Shown one piece after another: positions 49,006 through 59,015 of a stretch of 64,000 nucleotides of DNA. Every line of letters starts with the position of its first letter. Within the stretch, counting starts at the first letter, position 1. The stretch is from the NCBI GenBank assembly GCA_000482765.1, contig AXWR01000012.1, positions 1 to 64,000 of the forward strand, given 5' to 3'. The notes under the pieces were generated by a model that was not told the origin of the DNA, made no database searches, and saw only the letters and a program-made list of their open reading frames with translations. The DNA is from Meiothermus taiwanensis DSM 14542 (GTDB taxonomy: Bacteria; Deinococcota; Deinococci; Deinococcales; Thermaceae). Position numbers and translations under genes: made by a program.

Positions 49006-49572
49006 TCAAAACCAGGTCTTTCCCAGAATTTCATCCACCTCGAGCTCGAGGCCCTCGAGGCCCGCAAGCTTGATAACATCCCCGCGCCCGTAGGCCTGTA
49101 TCTGCGTATAAACCCCGCCCTGGGGATGGCGGTACACCCAGACGCGGTCGCCGCCAAGATCCACCACCCAAACCTCCGGTACGCCCTGCTGGGCATACTT
49201 GGGCACTTTGACTTCCTGATCGGTCTTGAGGGTGGACTCGGCCACCTCGATGAGCAAGAGCACATCGCCCGCGCTGAAATGGCGGCCCTCGTAGAAGTCC
49301 GGCGATGGTCGTAGCAGGAAAACGTCCGGTACCGGCTCATCGCCCCCCACCACCAGCGGCTGCTGGCTCTCGAGCTGGGCGATCCCAGCCGTTCGTGGGC
49401 CCAGAAGCCGCACCAGCCTGCTCACGCAATCTTTGTGGCGAATGCCCACCGGACTCATCTCAACGATCTCTCCGTTCAAAAGCTCGTAACGCCCATCCTG
49501 CAACAGCCCCGCCTCGCCCAGCCGGTGGTATTCCTGCAGGTTCCACTTCTTGGTGCTGCGGTCGGTGATCAT
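49006..49572 (-). CDS. Uma2-family (DUF820) putative nuclease inside the leu operon
   Basis: About 188 aa. N-terminal WNLQEYHRLGEAGLLQDGRYELLNGEIVEMSP is the Uma2 hallmark; the PD-(D/E)XK-type core shows PDVFLL followed by LLIEVAESTLKTDQEVKVPKYAQ and VWVVDL. Family members are widespread in cyanobacteria and Thermales, with unproven biological roles, some tied to mobile DNA. The ATG at 49572 begins the typical sequence (MITDRSTKKW); the frame continues to 49611 without homology. It is positioned between leuC and leuD in the same orientation. Confidence 0.82.
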   Translation of the reverse strand: MITDRSTKKWNLQEYHRLGEAGLLQDGRYELLNGEIVEMSPVGIRHKDCVSRLVRLLGPRTAGIAQLESQQPLVVGGDEPVPDVFLLRPSPDFYEGRHFSAGDVLLLIEVAESTLKTDQEVKVPKYAQQGVPEVWVVDLGGDRVWVYRHPQGGVYTQIQAYGRGDVIKLAGLEGLELEVDEILGKTWF

Positions 49573-49622
49573 ACGCAACAGCCTAGCACCGAACCAACCC
49601 GGGCGCGCCAAGCCCGCTCGAG

Positions 49623-51047
49623 CTACGCCCCCACCAGGGTCTCAACCCCAAACACTTCCCGCGCGTCGCTTATCCGGCCCGTCACCGCCGCCGCCACCAC
49701 CATCACCGGCGACATCAGCACGGTGCGGCCGGTGGCGCTGCCCTGGCGGCCCTTGAAGTTGCGGTTGGAGCTGCTGGCGCACAGTTCATCCCCCACCAGC
49801 TTGTCGGGGTTCATGGCCAGGCACATCGAGCAGCCCGCCCCGCGCCACTCAAACCCAGCCTCGCGGAAGATCTCGGCAATGCCCTCCTCCTCGCACTGCT
49901 TAGCCACCTGCTGCGAGCCCGGCACCGCAATGGCCCGCACCCCCGGGGCCACCTTGCGGCCCTTGAGGTACTTGGCGGCCTCGCGGAAGTCGGAGATGCG
50001 CCCGTTGGTGCAGCTTCCCAGAAAGGCCACATCCACCTTGACGCCCTTGATGGGCTGGCCGGGCTTCAGCTTCATGTGCCGGAGGGCCTCTTCCAGCGCA
50101 GGCCGCTCGGACTCGGGATACTGGGCCGGGTCGGGCACCCGGTCGGTGATGGCGCAGCCCTGGCCGGGGTTGATGCCCCAGGTCACGGTGGGGGCGATGT
50201 CCTCGGCCCGGATGTTCACCACGTCGTCGTAGTGGGCGTCGGGGTCGGAGGCCAGGGCCTTCCAGCGGGCCACGGCTTTTTCCCACTCCTCGCCCTTGGG
50301 GGCGTAGGGGCGGCCCTTGAGGTAGTCGAAGGTGGTCTGGTCGGGGTTGACGTAGCCGATGCGGGCCCCGCCCTCGATGCTCATGTTGCAGACGGTCATG
50401 CGCTCCTCCATGCTGAAGTTGTCGAAGACGCTGCCGCCGTACTCGTAGGCGTAGCCGATGCCGCCGTTGACCCCCAGCACCTTGATGATGTGCAGAATCA
50501 CGTCCTTGGCGTAGACCCCCGGCTGCAACCTGCCCTCTACGTTGATGCGCCGCACCTTGAGCTTGCTGACGGCCATGGTCTGGGTGGCCAGCACATCGCG
50601 CACCTGGGTGGTGCCAATCCCGAAGGCAATGGCCCCAAAGGCCCCGTGGGTCGAGGTGTGGGAGTCGCCGCAGGCGATGGTCATGCCGGGCTGGGTGATG
50701 CCGTTCTCGGGGCCGATCACGTGCACGATGCCCTGCAGCCCCGAGGTCACGTCGAAGAAGGTAATCCCGAAGTCCTGCACGTTCTTGCGCAGCTGCCGGA
50801 TCATCTCGTCGGCCTGGGGGTCTTCGAAGGGCTCTAAAAGGGAGTGGGTGGGCACGATGTGGTCTACGGTGGCAAAGGTGCGTTCGGGAAAGCGCACCTT
50901 GAGGCCCAGGTCGCGCAGCATGCCGAAGGCTTGTGGGCTGGTAACCTCGTGGATCAGGTGGGTATCAATGAACAACTGGGTCTGCCCGTTGGGCAGGGTT
51001 CGGATGGCGTGGCTCTCCCAGACTTTCTCGTACAAACTTTTACCCAT
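49623..51047 (-). CDS. leuC: 3-isopropylmalate dehydratase, large subunit
   Basis: 474 aa. Aconitase-superfamily enzyme with a 4Fe-4S cluster. Visible landmarks: [34 protein letters not shown] (cluster region), [22 protein letters not shown] and [12 protein letters not shown] with the remaining cluster cysteines, and [11 protein letters not shown]. First enzyme gene of the leucine operon, preceded by an attenuator-type leader (51073-51204). The order is leuC, Uma2 gene, small membrane protein, leuD, leuB. Confidence 0.97.
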   Translation of the reverse strand: MGKSLYEKVWESHAIRTLPNGQTQLFIDTHLIHEVTSPQAFGMLRDLGLKVRFPERTFATVDHIVPTHSLLEPFEDPQADEMIRQLRKNVQDFGITFFDVTSGLQGIVHVIGPENGITQPGMTIACGDSHTSTHGAFGAIAFGIGTTQVRDVLATQTMAVSKLKVRRINVEGRLQPGVYAKDVILHIIKVLGVNGGIGYAYEYGGSVFDNFSMEERMTVCNMSIEGGARIGYVNPDQTTFDYLKGRPYAPKGEEWEKAVARWKALASDPDAHYDDVVNIRAEDIAPTVTWGINPGQGCAITDRVPDPAQYPESERPALEEALRHMKLKPGQPIKGVKVDVAFLGSCTNGRISDFREAAKYLKGRKVAPGVRAIAVPGSQQVAKQCEEEGIAEIFREAGFEWRGAGCSMCLAMNPDKLVGDELCASSSNRNFKGRQGSATGRTVLMSPVMVVAAAVTGRISDAREVFGVETLVGA

Positions 51048-51072
51048 GAAAGTTCACCCCTTTGACAACCTC

Positions 51073-51102
51073 AAAAACCCCAGCGGCGTAGGGCCCTGGG
51101 GT
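51073..51102 (-). terminator. leu attenuator (intrinsic terminator)
   Basis: On the minus strand ACCCCAG (from 51102) pairs with CTGGGGT (to 51077), extended inside by GGC/GCC, and is followed at once by TTTTT. It lies between the leader-peptide stop and leuC, where a transcription attenuator belongs. A competing upstream pairing AGCAGC/GCTGCT spans the leader-peptide codons. Confidence 0.8.
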
Positions 51103-51116
51103 CGCGCGCAAAGCAG

Positions 51117-51167
51117 CTAGACCCCTCGAGCGGGGCTTAGTAGGGGCTGCTTCACCCAAGTCGGCAT
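51117..51167 (-). CDS. leuL: Leucine operon leader peptide
   Basis: Sixteen codons from ATG at 51167: MPTWVKQPLLSPARGV then stop. Residues 9 and 10 are consecutive leucines encoded by CTA CTA, a rare codon in this GC-rich DNA; ribosome pausing there when Leu-tRNA is scarce would disrupt the pairing of the leader and prevent the terminator at 51073-51102. The -10 TATACT ends 7 bp before the ATG, so this leader peptide is predicted to be translated from a leaderless transcript. Too short for routine gene finding; supported by position, codons and the downstream terminator. Confidence 0.75.
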   Translation of the reverse strand: MPTWVKQPLLSPARGV

Positions 51168-51174
51168 CAGGTAA

Positions 51175-51204
51175 AGTATAAAGTTTGGTATACCAAAGCG
51201 TCAA
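51175..51204 (-). promoter_or_regulatory. leu operon promoter with a palindrome in the spacer
   Basis: On the minus strand -35 TTGACG (51199-51204) and -10 TATACT (51175-51180) have an 18-bp spacer. The spacer contains the perfect 14-bp palindrome TTTGGTATACCAAA (51184-51197), ideally placed for a repressor or activator dimer. Control is thus likely both at initiation and by attenuation. Confidence 0.75.
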
Positions 51205-51307
51205 GCCATTCAGGCAAACGCCCGTTGAAAGCCACGCCCTTGGAACAAAGGGCACCGATGGATGTTTTTTGTGTACGCAATCGCCAAACCGCTATGCTAG
51301 TGGATGT

Positions 51308-52111
51308 ATGTCGCTCGCACGGCTGGGACAGGGGCGCGAGGCTGAGGTGTTCGCCTGGGCCGACGGCTACGTGCTCAAGCTGCTCTGGCCGGAGTTTTCC
51401 CAGGCCGACGCTGAGCTCGAGGCCCAGCTCACCCAGCAGGTCTGGCTGCTGGGGGTGCCCTCGCCCAGGGTGGAGGACGTGCTCGAGGTTGAGGGGCGCT
51501 GGGGGCTGGTGCTCGAGTGGATTCGGGGCGTGCCGCTTACCGACTACATCCAGTCCAACCCCGAACGTTTGGGTTTCGCCGCCCAGACGCTGGGGGCCTT
51601 GCACCGCCAGCTTCATCAAAAAGCCGCCGGGCACCTACCATCCCAGCGAGAACACCTCATCCAGCGCATCCAGGCCTGCCGGCTTTCAGAAGCCGAGCGA
51701 GCGGCATTGCTGCAACACCTCGAGCGCCTACCCGATGGAACCGCCCTTTGCCACGGCGATTTTCACCCCGAGAATGTGCTGATGAGTGAAAAGGGCCCGT
51801 ATGTGGTGGACTGGCCCAATGCCACACGGGGCAACCCCCTGGCCGATATCGCCCGCACCACCTTGCTGATGTTGCACAGCGTGTTTCCCCAAGACCTGCC
51901 CGCACGTGAGGAAATTTTGCGCCAGCGCCGAACGTTTTACCAAACCTACCTCGAGCACTACCAGAGCTTCTCGAGCCTGGATATGGCCCAGCTCCAAGCC
52001 TGGATGCCCATTGTGGCTGCGGCCCGCCTGCGGGAAAATATCCCCGGCGAGGAACCCAGGTTGATGCAGCTCATCCAGGAAGGCTTACGGGAATACGGCG
52101 CCTCGGCCTGA
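51308..52111 (+). CDS. Aminoglycoside phosphotransferase-like small-molecule kinase
   Basis: 267 aa kinase-fold protein of the APH/choline kinase group. LARLGQGREAEVFAWADGYVLKLL gives the P-loop and the invariant Lys; LCHGDFHPENVLM is the catalytic HGDxHxxN motif; VVDWPNATRGNPLADIART provides the metal-binding Asp. Such chromosomal enzymes often phosphorylate sugars, choline, or other small molecules, and antibiotic resistance is only one possibility. The ATG at 51308 follows a TATGCT hexamer by 9 bp (near-leaderless). Transcribed divergently from the leu operon with a shared 100-bp control region. Confidence 0.85.
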   Translation: MSLARLGQGREAEVFAWADGYVLKLLWPEFSQADAELEAQLTQQVWLLGVPSPRVEDVLEVEGRWGLVLEWIRGVPLTDYIQSNPERLGFAAQTLGALHRQLHQKAAGHLPSQREHLIQRIQACRLSEAERAALLQHLERLPDGTALCHGDFHPENVLMSEKGPYVVDWPNATRGNPLADIARTTLLMLHSVFPQDLPAREEILRQRRTFYQTYLEHYQSFSSLDMAQLQAWMPIVAAARLRENIPGEEPRLMQLIQEGLREYGASA

Positions 52112-52216
52112 ACCTGGCCGCAACCACCCACCGGACATTTCGTAGACACCCCTCCATTTTGCTACACTTAGAATCTGTGCGGCCCCGGAATCCCTCCGGT
52201 AGGCCCAGAGGTTTAC

Positions 52217-53539
52217 ATGAAAACAAACATCATCACCTATGGCTGCCAGATGAACGAGTACGACACCCACCTCGTGCGTAGCGAGCTGGTCTCGCTTGGT
52301 GCAGAGTTCGTGGACAACTGGCGGGAAGCCGACTTCGTGCTGGTCAACACCTGCGCGGTGCGGGGCAAGCCCGTGGAGAAGGTGCGCTCGCTTCTGGGTG
52401 AGCTGCGCAAGGAAAAAGAAAAACGCCCCCTGCTGGTGGGCATGATGGGCTGCCTGGCCCAGCTCGAGGAGGGCCAGCAGATAGCCCGTAAGTTCGAGGT
52501 GGATGTGCTCCTGGGGCCGGGGGCGCTCACCGAGATTGGTAAGGCCCTCGAGGCCAAAAGCCGCTTCTGGGATCTGAGCTTCCGCGAAGAGCTCACCCAC
52601 CACCTGCCCCCCGCGCCCCAGGGGGCCCTCTCGGCCTTTGTGAGCATCATCCGGGGCTGCAACCACCACTGCACCTACTGCATCGTGCCCACCACCCGTG
52701 GCCCCGAGGTAAGCCGCCACCCCGACCTGATCCTGCGCGAGGTGGAGCAGCTCAGGGCCGCGGGGGTGGTGGAGGTCACCCTGCTGGGCCAGAACGTCAA
52801 CTCCTACGGCAAAGACCAGCCGGGCTTCCCCAGCTTCGCCGAGCTATTGCGGATGGTGGCCCAGGTGGGCATCCCCCGCATCAAGTTCACCACCAGCCAC
52901 CCGGTCAACTTCACCGACGACGTAATTGCCGCCATGGCCGAGACCCCCCAGGTCTGCCGCTACATCCACCTGCCGGTGCAGTCCGGCTCCAACCGGGTGC
53001 TGCGCCGCATGGGGCGGGAGTACCGGCGGGAATGGTATTTGGATCGCACCCGGGCCATCCGCCAGGCCATGCCGGATGTGGTGCTCTCCACCGACATCAT
53101 CGTGGGCTTCCCCGGCGAGACCGAGGAGGACTTCCAAGAGACCCTTTCGCTCTACGACGAGGTGGGCTACGACAGCGCCTACATGTTCATCTACTCCCCG
53201 CGCCCCGGCACCCCCAGCTACAAGCACTTTCAGGATCTGCCGCGCGAGGTCAAGGTCGAGCGCCTCCAGCGCCTGATTGAGAAGCAAAAAGAGTGGAGCT
53301 ACCGGCAAAACCAGCGCTGGGTGGGCCAGACCGTGGAGGTGCTGGTGCGCGGCGCTGCCAAGGACGACAGCTTTGTGGAGGGCCACACCCGCGGCAACCA
53401 CCCCACCCTGATCCCCGCGGCCCAGGCCCCGCGCCCGGGCTTGTACCAGGTGCTCATCCAGCAGGCCACCCCCCACATGCTGCTAGGTGAGGTGGTGGGG
53501 GCGCAGGAGCCGGCCACGATTCCGCTAGTGATGGCGTGA
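52217..53539 (+). CDS. miaB: tRNA-2-methylthio-N6-dimethylallyladenosine synthase
   Basis: 440 aa. Radical-SAM methylthiotransferase acting on A37 of tRNAs. N-terminal UPF0004 domain with three Cys ([27 protein letters not shown]); radical-SAM motif CNHHCTYC in [18 protein letters not shown]-terminal TRAM domain in [13 protein letters not shown]. Its TGA overlaps the GTG of the next gene by 4 bp, so the FAD oxidoreductase is translationally coupled. A 100-bp leader upstream has TACACT near 52159 as a possible -10. Confidence 0.96.
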   Translation: MKTNIITYGCQMNEYDTHLVRSELVSLGAEFVDNWREADFVLVNTCAVRGKPVEKVRSLLGELRKEKEKRPLLVGMMGCLAQLEEGQQIARKFEVDVLLGPGALTEIGKALEAKSRFWDLSFREELTHHLPPAPQGALSAFVSIIRGCNHHCTYCIVPTTRGPEVSRHPDLILREVEQLRAAGVVEVTLLGQNVNSYGKDQPGFPSFAELLRMVAQVGIPRIKFTTSHPVNFTDDVIAAMAETPQVCRYIHLPVQSGSNRVLRRMGREYRREWYLDRTRAIRQAMPDVVLSTDIIVGFPGETEEDFQETLSLYDEVGYDSAYMFIYSPRPGTPSYKHFQDLPREVKVERLQRLIEKQKEWSYRQNQRWVGQTVEVLVRGAAKDDSFVEGHTRGNHPTLIPAAQAPRPGLYQVLIQQATPHMLLGEVVGAQEPATIPLVMA

Positions 53540-54426
53540 AAACCCAGGCTGAAATCGTGGTGCTTGGGGCCGGCATCGCCGGGTTGTGTGCGGCCAGGCT
53601 GCTGCACGAGGCCGGCAGGGAGGTGCTGGTGGTGGCCCGCGAACTCGGCGAGGCCAGCCGGGTGCCGGATGCCCTCTTGAACCCGGTGCGGGGCAAGCGC
53701 GGGACGGTGGCGCTCGAGGCCGAGGAGGCCCTGGAAGCCCTCTGGGACTTCTATCCGCGTTTTACTCCAGTGCGCCAGGGCATCCTGCGGCCCGTGCCCG
53801 AAAGCGATAGGGCGGTCTGGCGGCAAAAGCTACAGGGCCGCCGGGTTCCGCACCTGTGGCTCGAGGAAGGTTTGTACCTGGAAAACGCGGGGTGGCTAGA
53901 GACCACCCCCCTGCTGCACCGCTTAGCCGAGGGCCTGAACATCCTGTACGCGAATGTAGAGCGGCTCGAGGCCAGCACGCTTTGGCTCGAGGACGGACGC
54001 AGGGTATCGGGCAGGGTGCTGGTCTACGCCGGAGGAGCCAGCGGGGCACACCTGCTTGGGCTGGGCGGGCGCTTCACCCCCGGCTCGGTGCTGCTAACCC
54101 AGCAGCATTTCAAGCAGGCCCGCTCGTATGGGGTGTATGTGGCCGGGCACAGCCTGGGGGGGAGTTATCTACCCCACCAGGACAGGTATTCACCCCACCA
54201 GACCCAGCCCCACGAGGTGGAGTGGCTGCTCTCGGAAGCGGAGAGGCTGCTGGGCTACCGGCCTGGGTGGAGCTCGTCCTGGGCTGGGGTGCGCTACCGG
54301 CTGGACAAGGATTATCTCAAGCCCATTCCCGGCGGCTTCGCCCTTACCGGCTTTGGCTCGGCGGCCTATTTTTACGCCCCTTTATACGCCCGGCGCCTCC
54401 TCAAACGTCTCACCGGCCACTCCTGA
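53536..54426 (+). CDS. FAD-dependent oxidoreductase coupled to miaB
   Basis: 296 aa from a GTG. The N-terminal dinucleotide motif [26 protein letters not shown] is clear, and a second FAD contact appears in [22 protein letters not shown] at the C-terminus. The overall design is that of small DAO-like amine oxidases (ThiO, or the oxidase half of MnmC). The 4-bp overlap with miaB suggests involvement in tRNA modification, e.g. a stand-alone MnmC-like step, but the sequence is not specific enough to say so. Followed after 13 bp by thyA. Function unassigned. Confidence 0.7.
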   Translation: MKTQAEIVVLGAGIAGLCAARLLHEAGREVLVVARELGEASRVPDALLNPVRGKRGTVALEAEEALEALWDFYPRFTPVRQGILRPVPESDRAVWRQKLQGRRVPHLWLEEGLYLENAGWLETTPLLHRLAEGLNILYANVERLEASTLWLEDGRRVSGRVLVYAGGASGAHLLGLGGRFTPGSVLLTQQHFKQARSYGVYVAGHSLGGSYLPHQDRYSPHQTQPHEVEWLLSEAERLLGYRPGWSSSWAGVRYRLDKDYLKPIPGGFALTGFGSAAYFYAPLYARRLLKRLTGHS

Positions 54427-54439
54427 TAGACTGTGCGTC

Positions 54440-55234
54440 ATGCAGCAGTACCACGACCTGATGCGCTATGTGCTCGAGCACGGGGTAGATAAGTCCGACC
54501 GCACCGGCGTGGGCACCCGCTCGATCTTTGGCTACCAGATGCGCTTCGACCTCGGCCAGGGCTTTCCCCTGGTAACCACCAAGAAAGTCCACTGGAAAAG
54601 CGTGGTCTACGAGCTGTTGTGGTTCTTGCGGGGCGATACCAACATCGGCTTCTTGCGGGAAAACGGGGTCACCATCTGGGACGAGTGGGCCGACGAGGCG
54701 GGCGAGCTGGGGCCGGTGTACGGCAAGCAGTGGCGGAGCTGGGCCGGGCCGGACGGCCAGACCATCGACCAGCTGGCCTGGGTGGTGGAGGAGATCAAAC
54801 GCAACCCCGACTCCCGCCGCCTATTGGTGAGCGCCTGGAACGTGGCCGACCTGCCCCGCATGGCCCTGGCCCCCTGCCACGTGCTCTTTCAGTTCTACGT
54901 GGCCGAAGGGCGCCTCTCCTGCCAGCTCTACCAGCGCAGTGCGGATATTTTCCTGGGGGTTCCCTTCAACATTGCTTCCTACGCCCTGCTGACCCACATG
55001 GTGGCCCAGGTCACGGGCCTGCAGCCGGGCGAGTTCATTCACACCCTGGGTGATGCCCACCTCTACCGCAACCACTTCGAGCAGGCCCGCCTGCAGCTTT
55101 CCCGCGAGCCACGTCCCCTGCCCACGCTGCGGCTCAACCCCGAGGTGAGGGATCTCTTCGCCTTCACCTACCACGACATCGAGCTGCTGAACTACCACCC
55201 CCACCCCCGCATTCCTGCGCCGGTAGCGGTGTAG
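54440..55234 (+). CDS. thyA: Thymidylate synthase
   Basis: 264 aa, same length as the E. coli enzyme. Converts dUMP to dTMP using methylene-tetrahydrofolate. Landmarks: [21 protein letters not shown]-like [26 protein letters not shown], catalytic Cys in [12 protein letters not shown], and [23 protein letters not shown]. The ATG at 54440 starts the known N-terminus ([15 protein letters not shown]), with TAGACT (54427-54432) 7 bp upstream, suggesting its own leaderless promoter inside the upstream gene region. folA follows after 1 bp; both act in the folate/dTMP cycle. Confidence 0.98.
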   Translation: MQQYHDLMRYVLEHGVDKSDRTGVGTRSIFGYQMRFDLGQGFPLVTTKKVHWKSVVYELLWFLRGDTNIGFLRENGVTIWDEWADEAGELGPVYGKQWRSWAGPDGQTIDQLAWVVEEIKRNPDSRRLLVSAWNVADLPRMALAPCHVLFQFYVAEGRLSCQLYQRSADIFLGVPFNIASYALLTHMVAQVTGLQPGEFIHTLGDAHLYRNHFEQARLQLSREPRPLPTLRLNPEVRDLFAFTYHDIELLNYHPHPRIPAPVAV

Positions 55235-55235
55235 C

Positions 55236-55724
55236 ATGGCCCGCAAGATTGCTTTTGTGGTGGCGATGGACCAGAACCGGGCCATTGGCCGGGCTGGCAC
55301 GTTACCCTGGCACCTGCCCGACGACCTCAAGCGCTTCCGCGCGCTGACCCTGGGCAAGACCGTGCTGATGGGCCGCAAGACCTTTGAGAGCATCGGGCGG
55401 CCCCTCCCCAGACGGCGCAATGTGGTGCTTACCCGCGACCCGGCCTTTGCCGCCGAGGGCGTGGAGGTGGCGCACACCCTCGAGGAGGCCCTGCAGCTGG
55501 ACGACGAGCTGATGGTGATTGGGGGGGGCGAGATTTACACCCTGTTCCTACCCCTGGCCACCCACCTGCACCTGACCCTGGTCGAGACGCTCATCCCCGG
55601 GGCCGATACCTTCTTTCCCCCCTGGAACCCGGCCGGGTGGCGCGAGACCTACCGGGAGCACCACCCCGCCGACGAACGTCACCCCTGGGCCTTCACCTAC
55701 CTTGACCTGGAGCGCACCGGGTGA
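55236..55724 (+). CDS. folA: Dihydrofolate reductase
   Basis: 162 aa. Reduces dihydrofolate, the by-product of ThyA, with NADPH. Key segments: VAMDQNRAIGRAGTLPWHLPDDLKRFRALT with the substrate-binding acidic residue, VLMGRKTFESIGRPLPRRRNVVLT (NADPH site) and VIGGGEIYTLFLPLATHLHLT. It starts 1 bp after the thyA stop, so the two genes are co-transcribed, a common arrangement. Confidence 0.97.
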   Translation: MARKIAFVVAMDQNRAIGRAGTLPWHLPDDLKRFRALTLGKTVLMGRKTFESIGRPLPRRRNVVLTRDPAFAAEGVEVAHTLEEALQLDDELMVIGGGEIYTLFLPLATHLHLTLVETLIPGADTFFPPWNPAGWRETYREHHPADERHPWAFTYLDLERTG

Positions 55725-55757
55725 AGCGAGGTCTGGTGATGGGGCGTTTGCTCCGGG

Positions 55758-56519
55758 TTACTCGCCGCCCCCACCCCCACCGTCGCCCCCTCCATCCCCG
55801 GCATCCGCCGAGAGGCCGTCGAGGGCTACGCTGACCTGATGAAAGGCACGCTCGAGGTCGTGGTGCTCGAACTCGCCCTCCCACAGCGGGAAGGGCACAT
55901 AACCGTCCGAGGCGTTGCCGCCCATGAGGTTTCTGAGCTGCTGTAGCTGCGCCTCGAGCCCCGGAAGCAACAAGAGGCCGGCCCCCAGGCCCCCCAGCAG
56001 GGCGACCGCCTCGGCTTTCCCATCGGCCAGCGAGGGCACCAGGCGGCGGGCTTCCAGCAGGCGCTCCTTCAAGCGGCTCTTCAAGCTGACTCCGTCTGGG
56101 GTGGGTCGGTAGTAGGTATAGGGAACCAGGCCTAGAAATTTGCCAGATTGCTCAAGAAGAAGCCCCCGCTCTACCAGGCTGGGGAGGACGGTTTTACCCT
56201 TAAAGCCGCCGTACCCCGGGCCGTACTCCCTTTGCAGGTGCTGCAAAACCTGGTTGATCTCGAGCCCTTGCCGGCTGGCACTCTGAAGATGGGCCCACAA
56301 ACTTTGCAAGACCGGGTTTTGCGGCGGGTTGTCAGGGTCAAGGACGAATTGCGGCTGGCCGCTGGGAGCGGCGCTGTCCACCCGCAGCAGCCCCCTGGCA
56401 ATCAGCTCCTTGAGCGCGACCTTCAGCACCTCACTGGCGGCCGCATCGCGCTCGAGCAGCACCAGAATTTCAGGCGCGCTCAGCTCTTGCAGGAGAACTT
56501 CTTTAGCTTGTACTGGCAC
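55758..56519 (-). CDS. Protein of unknown function with Gly-rich tail
   Basis: 253 aa. The N-terminal 60 residues look like a helical winged-helix-type unit (VALKELIARGLLRVDS), followed by a second similar segment (VLQHLQREYGPGYGGFKGKT; LPSLVERGLLLEQSGKFLGL). A short hydrophobic stretch AVALLGGLGAGLLLLPG lies near 170-186, and the last 16 residues are Gly/Asp only ([12 protein letters not shown]). Gly-rich tails of this kind occur at the end of some cytosolic-domain or TPM/DUF2207-type membrane proteins, but no family is recognised. Convergent with folA; monocistronic. Confidence 0.6.
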   Translation of the reverse strand: MPVQAKEVLLQELSAPEILVLLERDAAASEVLKVALKELIARGLLRVDSAAPSGQPQFVLDPDNPPQNPVLQSLWAHLQSASRQGLEINQVLQHLQREYGPGYGGFKGKTVLPSLVERGLLLEQSGKFLGLVPYTYYRPTPDGVSLKSRLKERLLEARRLVPSLADGKAEAVALLGGLGAGLLLLPGLEAQLQQLRNLMGGNASDGYVPFPLWEGEFEHHDLERAFHQVSVALDGLSADAGDGGGDGGGGGGE

Positions 56520-56589
56520 GCCTTTATGGTAAGGCTCGAATGTCAGCGCACATTCAGAAAAACCTTCCCGCGGACGGGGAGGGGTTTTG

Positions 56590-58800
56590 CTAGGCCAAAC
56601 CCAGGCTCAGCGCCTCTTCCTCGATGGCAACCGCGCCGTCTTTGAGGGTCACAAAGAGGGTGCGGCCCGGGCGGGAGAGGAGCTCGAGGGAGAGCGGGTC
56701 TTCTATCTTCTCCCGGATCAGGTTGCGCAGGATGCGGGTGCTGCCCTGTTTGGGGGCCTGGCTGACGAGCCAGGAGGCCAGCGAGGGGTCGAAGCGCACC
56801 ACCCTCTCGCGGGATTCCAGCTCTTTGGCGATGTCCTCGAGCATAATCTGCGCGACCTGCACCAGCTCGGGCTCGCTCAGGTTGCGGAAGCGGATCACCT
56901 CGTCCAGGCGGTCGAGGAACTCGGGGGTAAAGATGGCCTTGAGGGGGCTCTCGGTGTCCACCTCGCGGTTGGTGAAGCCGATGGCCGGGCCCACGTTGAA
57001 GCCGGTGTTGGAGGTCATGATCAGGATGACCCGGCGGAAGTCGACGGTGCGGCCTAAGCCGTCGGTCAGGCGGCCTTCGTCCAGCACCTGCAAGAAGGTG
57101 TTGTAAATATCGGGGTGGGCTTTCTCGATCTCGTCTAAAAGCACCACGCTGAAGGGCTGGCGGCGTACCGCCTCGGTCAGGCGGCCCCCCTGCTCGTAGC
57201 CCACGTAGCCCGGCGGGGCCCCAATCAGCTTGGAGATGGAGTGCGGCTCCTGGAACTCGCTCATGTCGAAGCGGATGAGGGCCCGTTCCGAGCCAAAGAG
57301 CACCTCGGCCAGGGCCTTGGCCAGGTGGGTTTTGCCCACACCCGACGAGCCCACGAACAGGAAGCTGGCCGAGACCCGCGTCCGCCCGCCCAAGCCCACC
57401 CGGCTGCGGCGCAGCGCGGCGGCCAGGGCCTCGACGGCTTCCTTCTGGCCAATTACCCGTTTGTTGAGTTCTTCCTCGAGGCCAAAGAGCTTGCTGTCGT
57501 CTTTGTCGTCTACGTAGATACCGCCCCAGGAGTCCACCACGCTCTCGATGTCCTCGCGGGCCACCAGCGGGGTGCCATCTTCGTCCACCGCCACCGGCAG
57601 GCCCAGCGAGTCGTTGAGGCGAACCCGGCTGGCGGCTTCGTCAATCAGGTCGATGGCCTTGTCGGGGAAGTTGCGCCCCGGCAGGCTGCGGATGCCAATC
57701 TTGACCGAGAGGCCCAGAATCTCATCGGGAATGACCACCCCGTGGTGGGCCTCGTACCTAGGACGCAGCCCTTTAAGGATCTCCAGGGTCTCCTCGGGGG
57801 TGGGCTCGAGCACAATTACCGGCTGGAAGCGGCGCTCCAGGGCCGCGTCTTTCTCGATGTAGCGGTGGTACTCGCCGGTGGTGGTAGCCCCGATGACCTG
57901 GATCTCGCCCCGGCTCAGAGGGGGCTTGAGGATGTTGGCGGCGTCCAGGGTGCCCTCGGCCCCGCCCGCCCCAATCAGGGTGTGCAGCTCGTCGATAAAG
58001 GCTACCACCTTGGCGTTCTTGAGCTCCTCGATAATCTGGCGCAGGCGCTCCTCAAACTCGCCCCGGTACTTGGTGCCGGCCACCACCCCGGCCAGGTCTA
58101 TCGAGACGATGCGGGCCCCGCGCAGCACCGGCGGCACCCGGCCTTCCACGATGGCCTGGGCCAGCCCCTCCACAATGGCGGTCTTGCCCACGCCGGGATC
58201 GCCCACCAGCACGGGGTTGTTCTTGGTGCGGCGGGCCAGAATCTGGATGACCCGGTTAATCTCTTCGGTACGGCCAATTACGGGATCGAGCTTGCCCTCG
58301 CGGGCCTCGCGGGTGAGGTCGCGGCCATACTCGTCCAGGAATGGGGTGGCCACGGCTTTTTCCTTGGTTTGTTCGCCGGCCTGCGAGAGCACCCGCCAGC
58401 GGATGGTGTCCACATCCTTGGCGTAATGGGTCATGATGCGGTAGGCGATGCCGTCGCCCTCGCGGATGATGCCCAGCAGGATGTGCTCGGTGCCGATGAC
58501 CTGGCTCGACATGTTGCGGGCCTCGGCCCCGGCCAGCTCCATCACCCGCCGGGCGCGCGGGGTGATGGCCGGTGGCTCACCGGTGCGGCTGCCCTCGCCC
58601 CGCCCGACCAGCTCCTCCACCATCCGGCGCATGGCCTCCAAGCTGGCCCCGTACTCCATCAGGATGCGCGCGGCTGTACCCCCTTCGCGCATCAGGCCCA
58701 GTAGCAGGTGCTCGGGCCCGATCATGCTATGGCCCAGTCGGCTCCCTTCCTCCCTGGCGTAATGAAAAACCAACCTGGCGCGATCGTCGTACCTGTTCAA
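56590..58800 (-). CDS. clpC: ClpC-like AAA+ unfoldase (Clp protease ATP-binding subunit)
   Basis: 736 aa class I Clp ATPase. An N-terminal double repeat ([42 protein letters not shown]) is followed by AAA-1 with Walker [10 protein letters not shown] and AAA-2 with GSSGVGKTH. It unfolds substrates for ClpP. The start is the TTG at 58800, giving [17 protein letters not shown] lies 7 bp upstream, whereas the frame continues to 58899 without homology. Expected ClpP-loop residues lie in AAA-2 but I did not verify them. Assignment to ClpC rather than another class I member is based on size and N-domain. Confidence 0.92.
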   Translation of the reverse strand: MNRYDDRARLVFHYAREEGSRLGHSMIGPEHLLLGLMREGGTAARILMEYGASLEAMRRMVEELVGRGEGSRTGEPPAITPRARRVMELAGAEARNMSSQVIGTEHILLGIIREGDGIAYRIMTHYAKDVDTIRWRVLSQAGEQTKEKAVATPFLDEYGRDLTREAREGKLDPVIGRTEEINRVIQILARRTKNNPVLVGDPGVGKTAIVEGLAQAIVEGRVPPVLRGARIVSIDLAGVVAGTKYRGEFEERLRQIIEELKNAKVVAFIDELHTLIGAGGAEGTLDAANILKPPLSRGEIQVIGATTTGEYHRYIEKDAALERRFQPVIVLEPTPEETLEILKGLRPRYEAHHGVVIPDEILGLSVKIGIRSLPGRNFPDKAIDLIDEAASRVRLNDSLGLPVAVDEDGTPLVAREDIESVVDSWGGIYVDDKDDSKLFGLEEELNKRVIGQKEAVEALAAALRRSRVGLGGRTRVSASFLFVGSSGVGKTHLAKALAEVLFGSERALIRFDMSEFQEPHSISKLIGAPPGYVGYEQGGRLTEAVRRQPFSVVLLDEIEKAHPDIYNTFLQVLDEGRLTDGLGRTVDFRRVILIMTSNTGFNVGPAIGFTNREVDTESPLKAIFTPEFLDRLDEVIRFRNLSEPELVQVAQIMLEDIAKELESRERVVRFDPSLASWLVSQAPKQGSTRILRNLIREKIEDPLSLELLSRPGRTLFVTLKDGAVAIEEEALSLGLA

Positions 58801-59015
58801 GCGCGAACCTCCTGGTATGTCGTACAAGTATTCATAGCGCCGCTTTCTTCCTACCTCAATATTACAGTATGACCAGCTCTTGCTTGGTGTTTGCGCCACA
58901 CGTTACGAAGCGTTTCCAGAGTTTTATGAAGAAAGAATTATCTCGCTTGGAGAAACAAACATCACAGCGATTTTTGCTATGTTGAATTCATGCACCATGC
59001 ACATGAGAAGTGCGG

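Noticed and set aside
57241-58704. 487-codon open frame antisense to the ClpC-like gene
   Set aside because: Same shadow effect; the opposite strand has both Walker motifs and Clp_N repeats.
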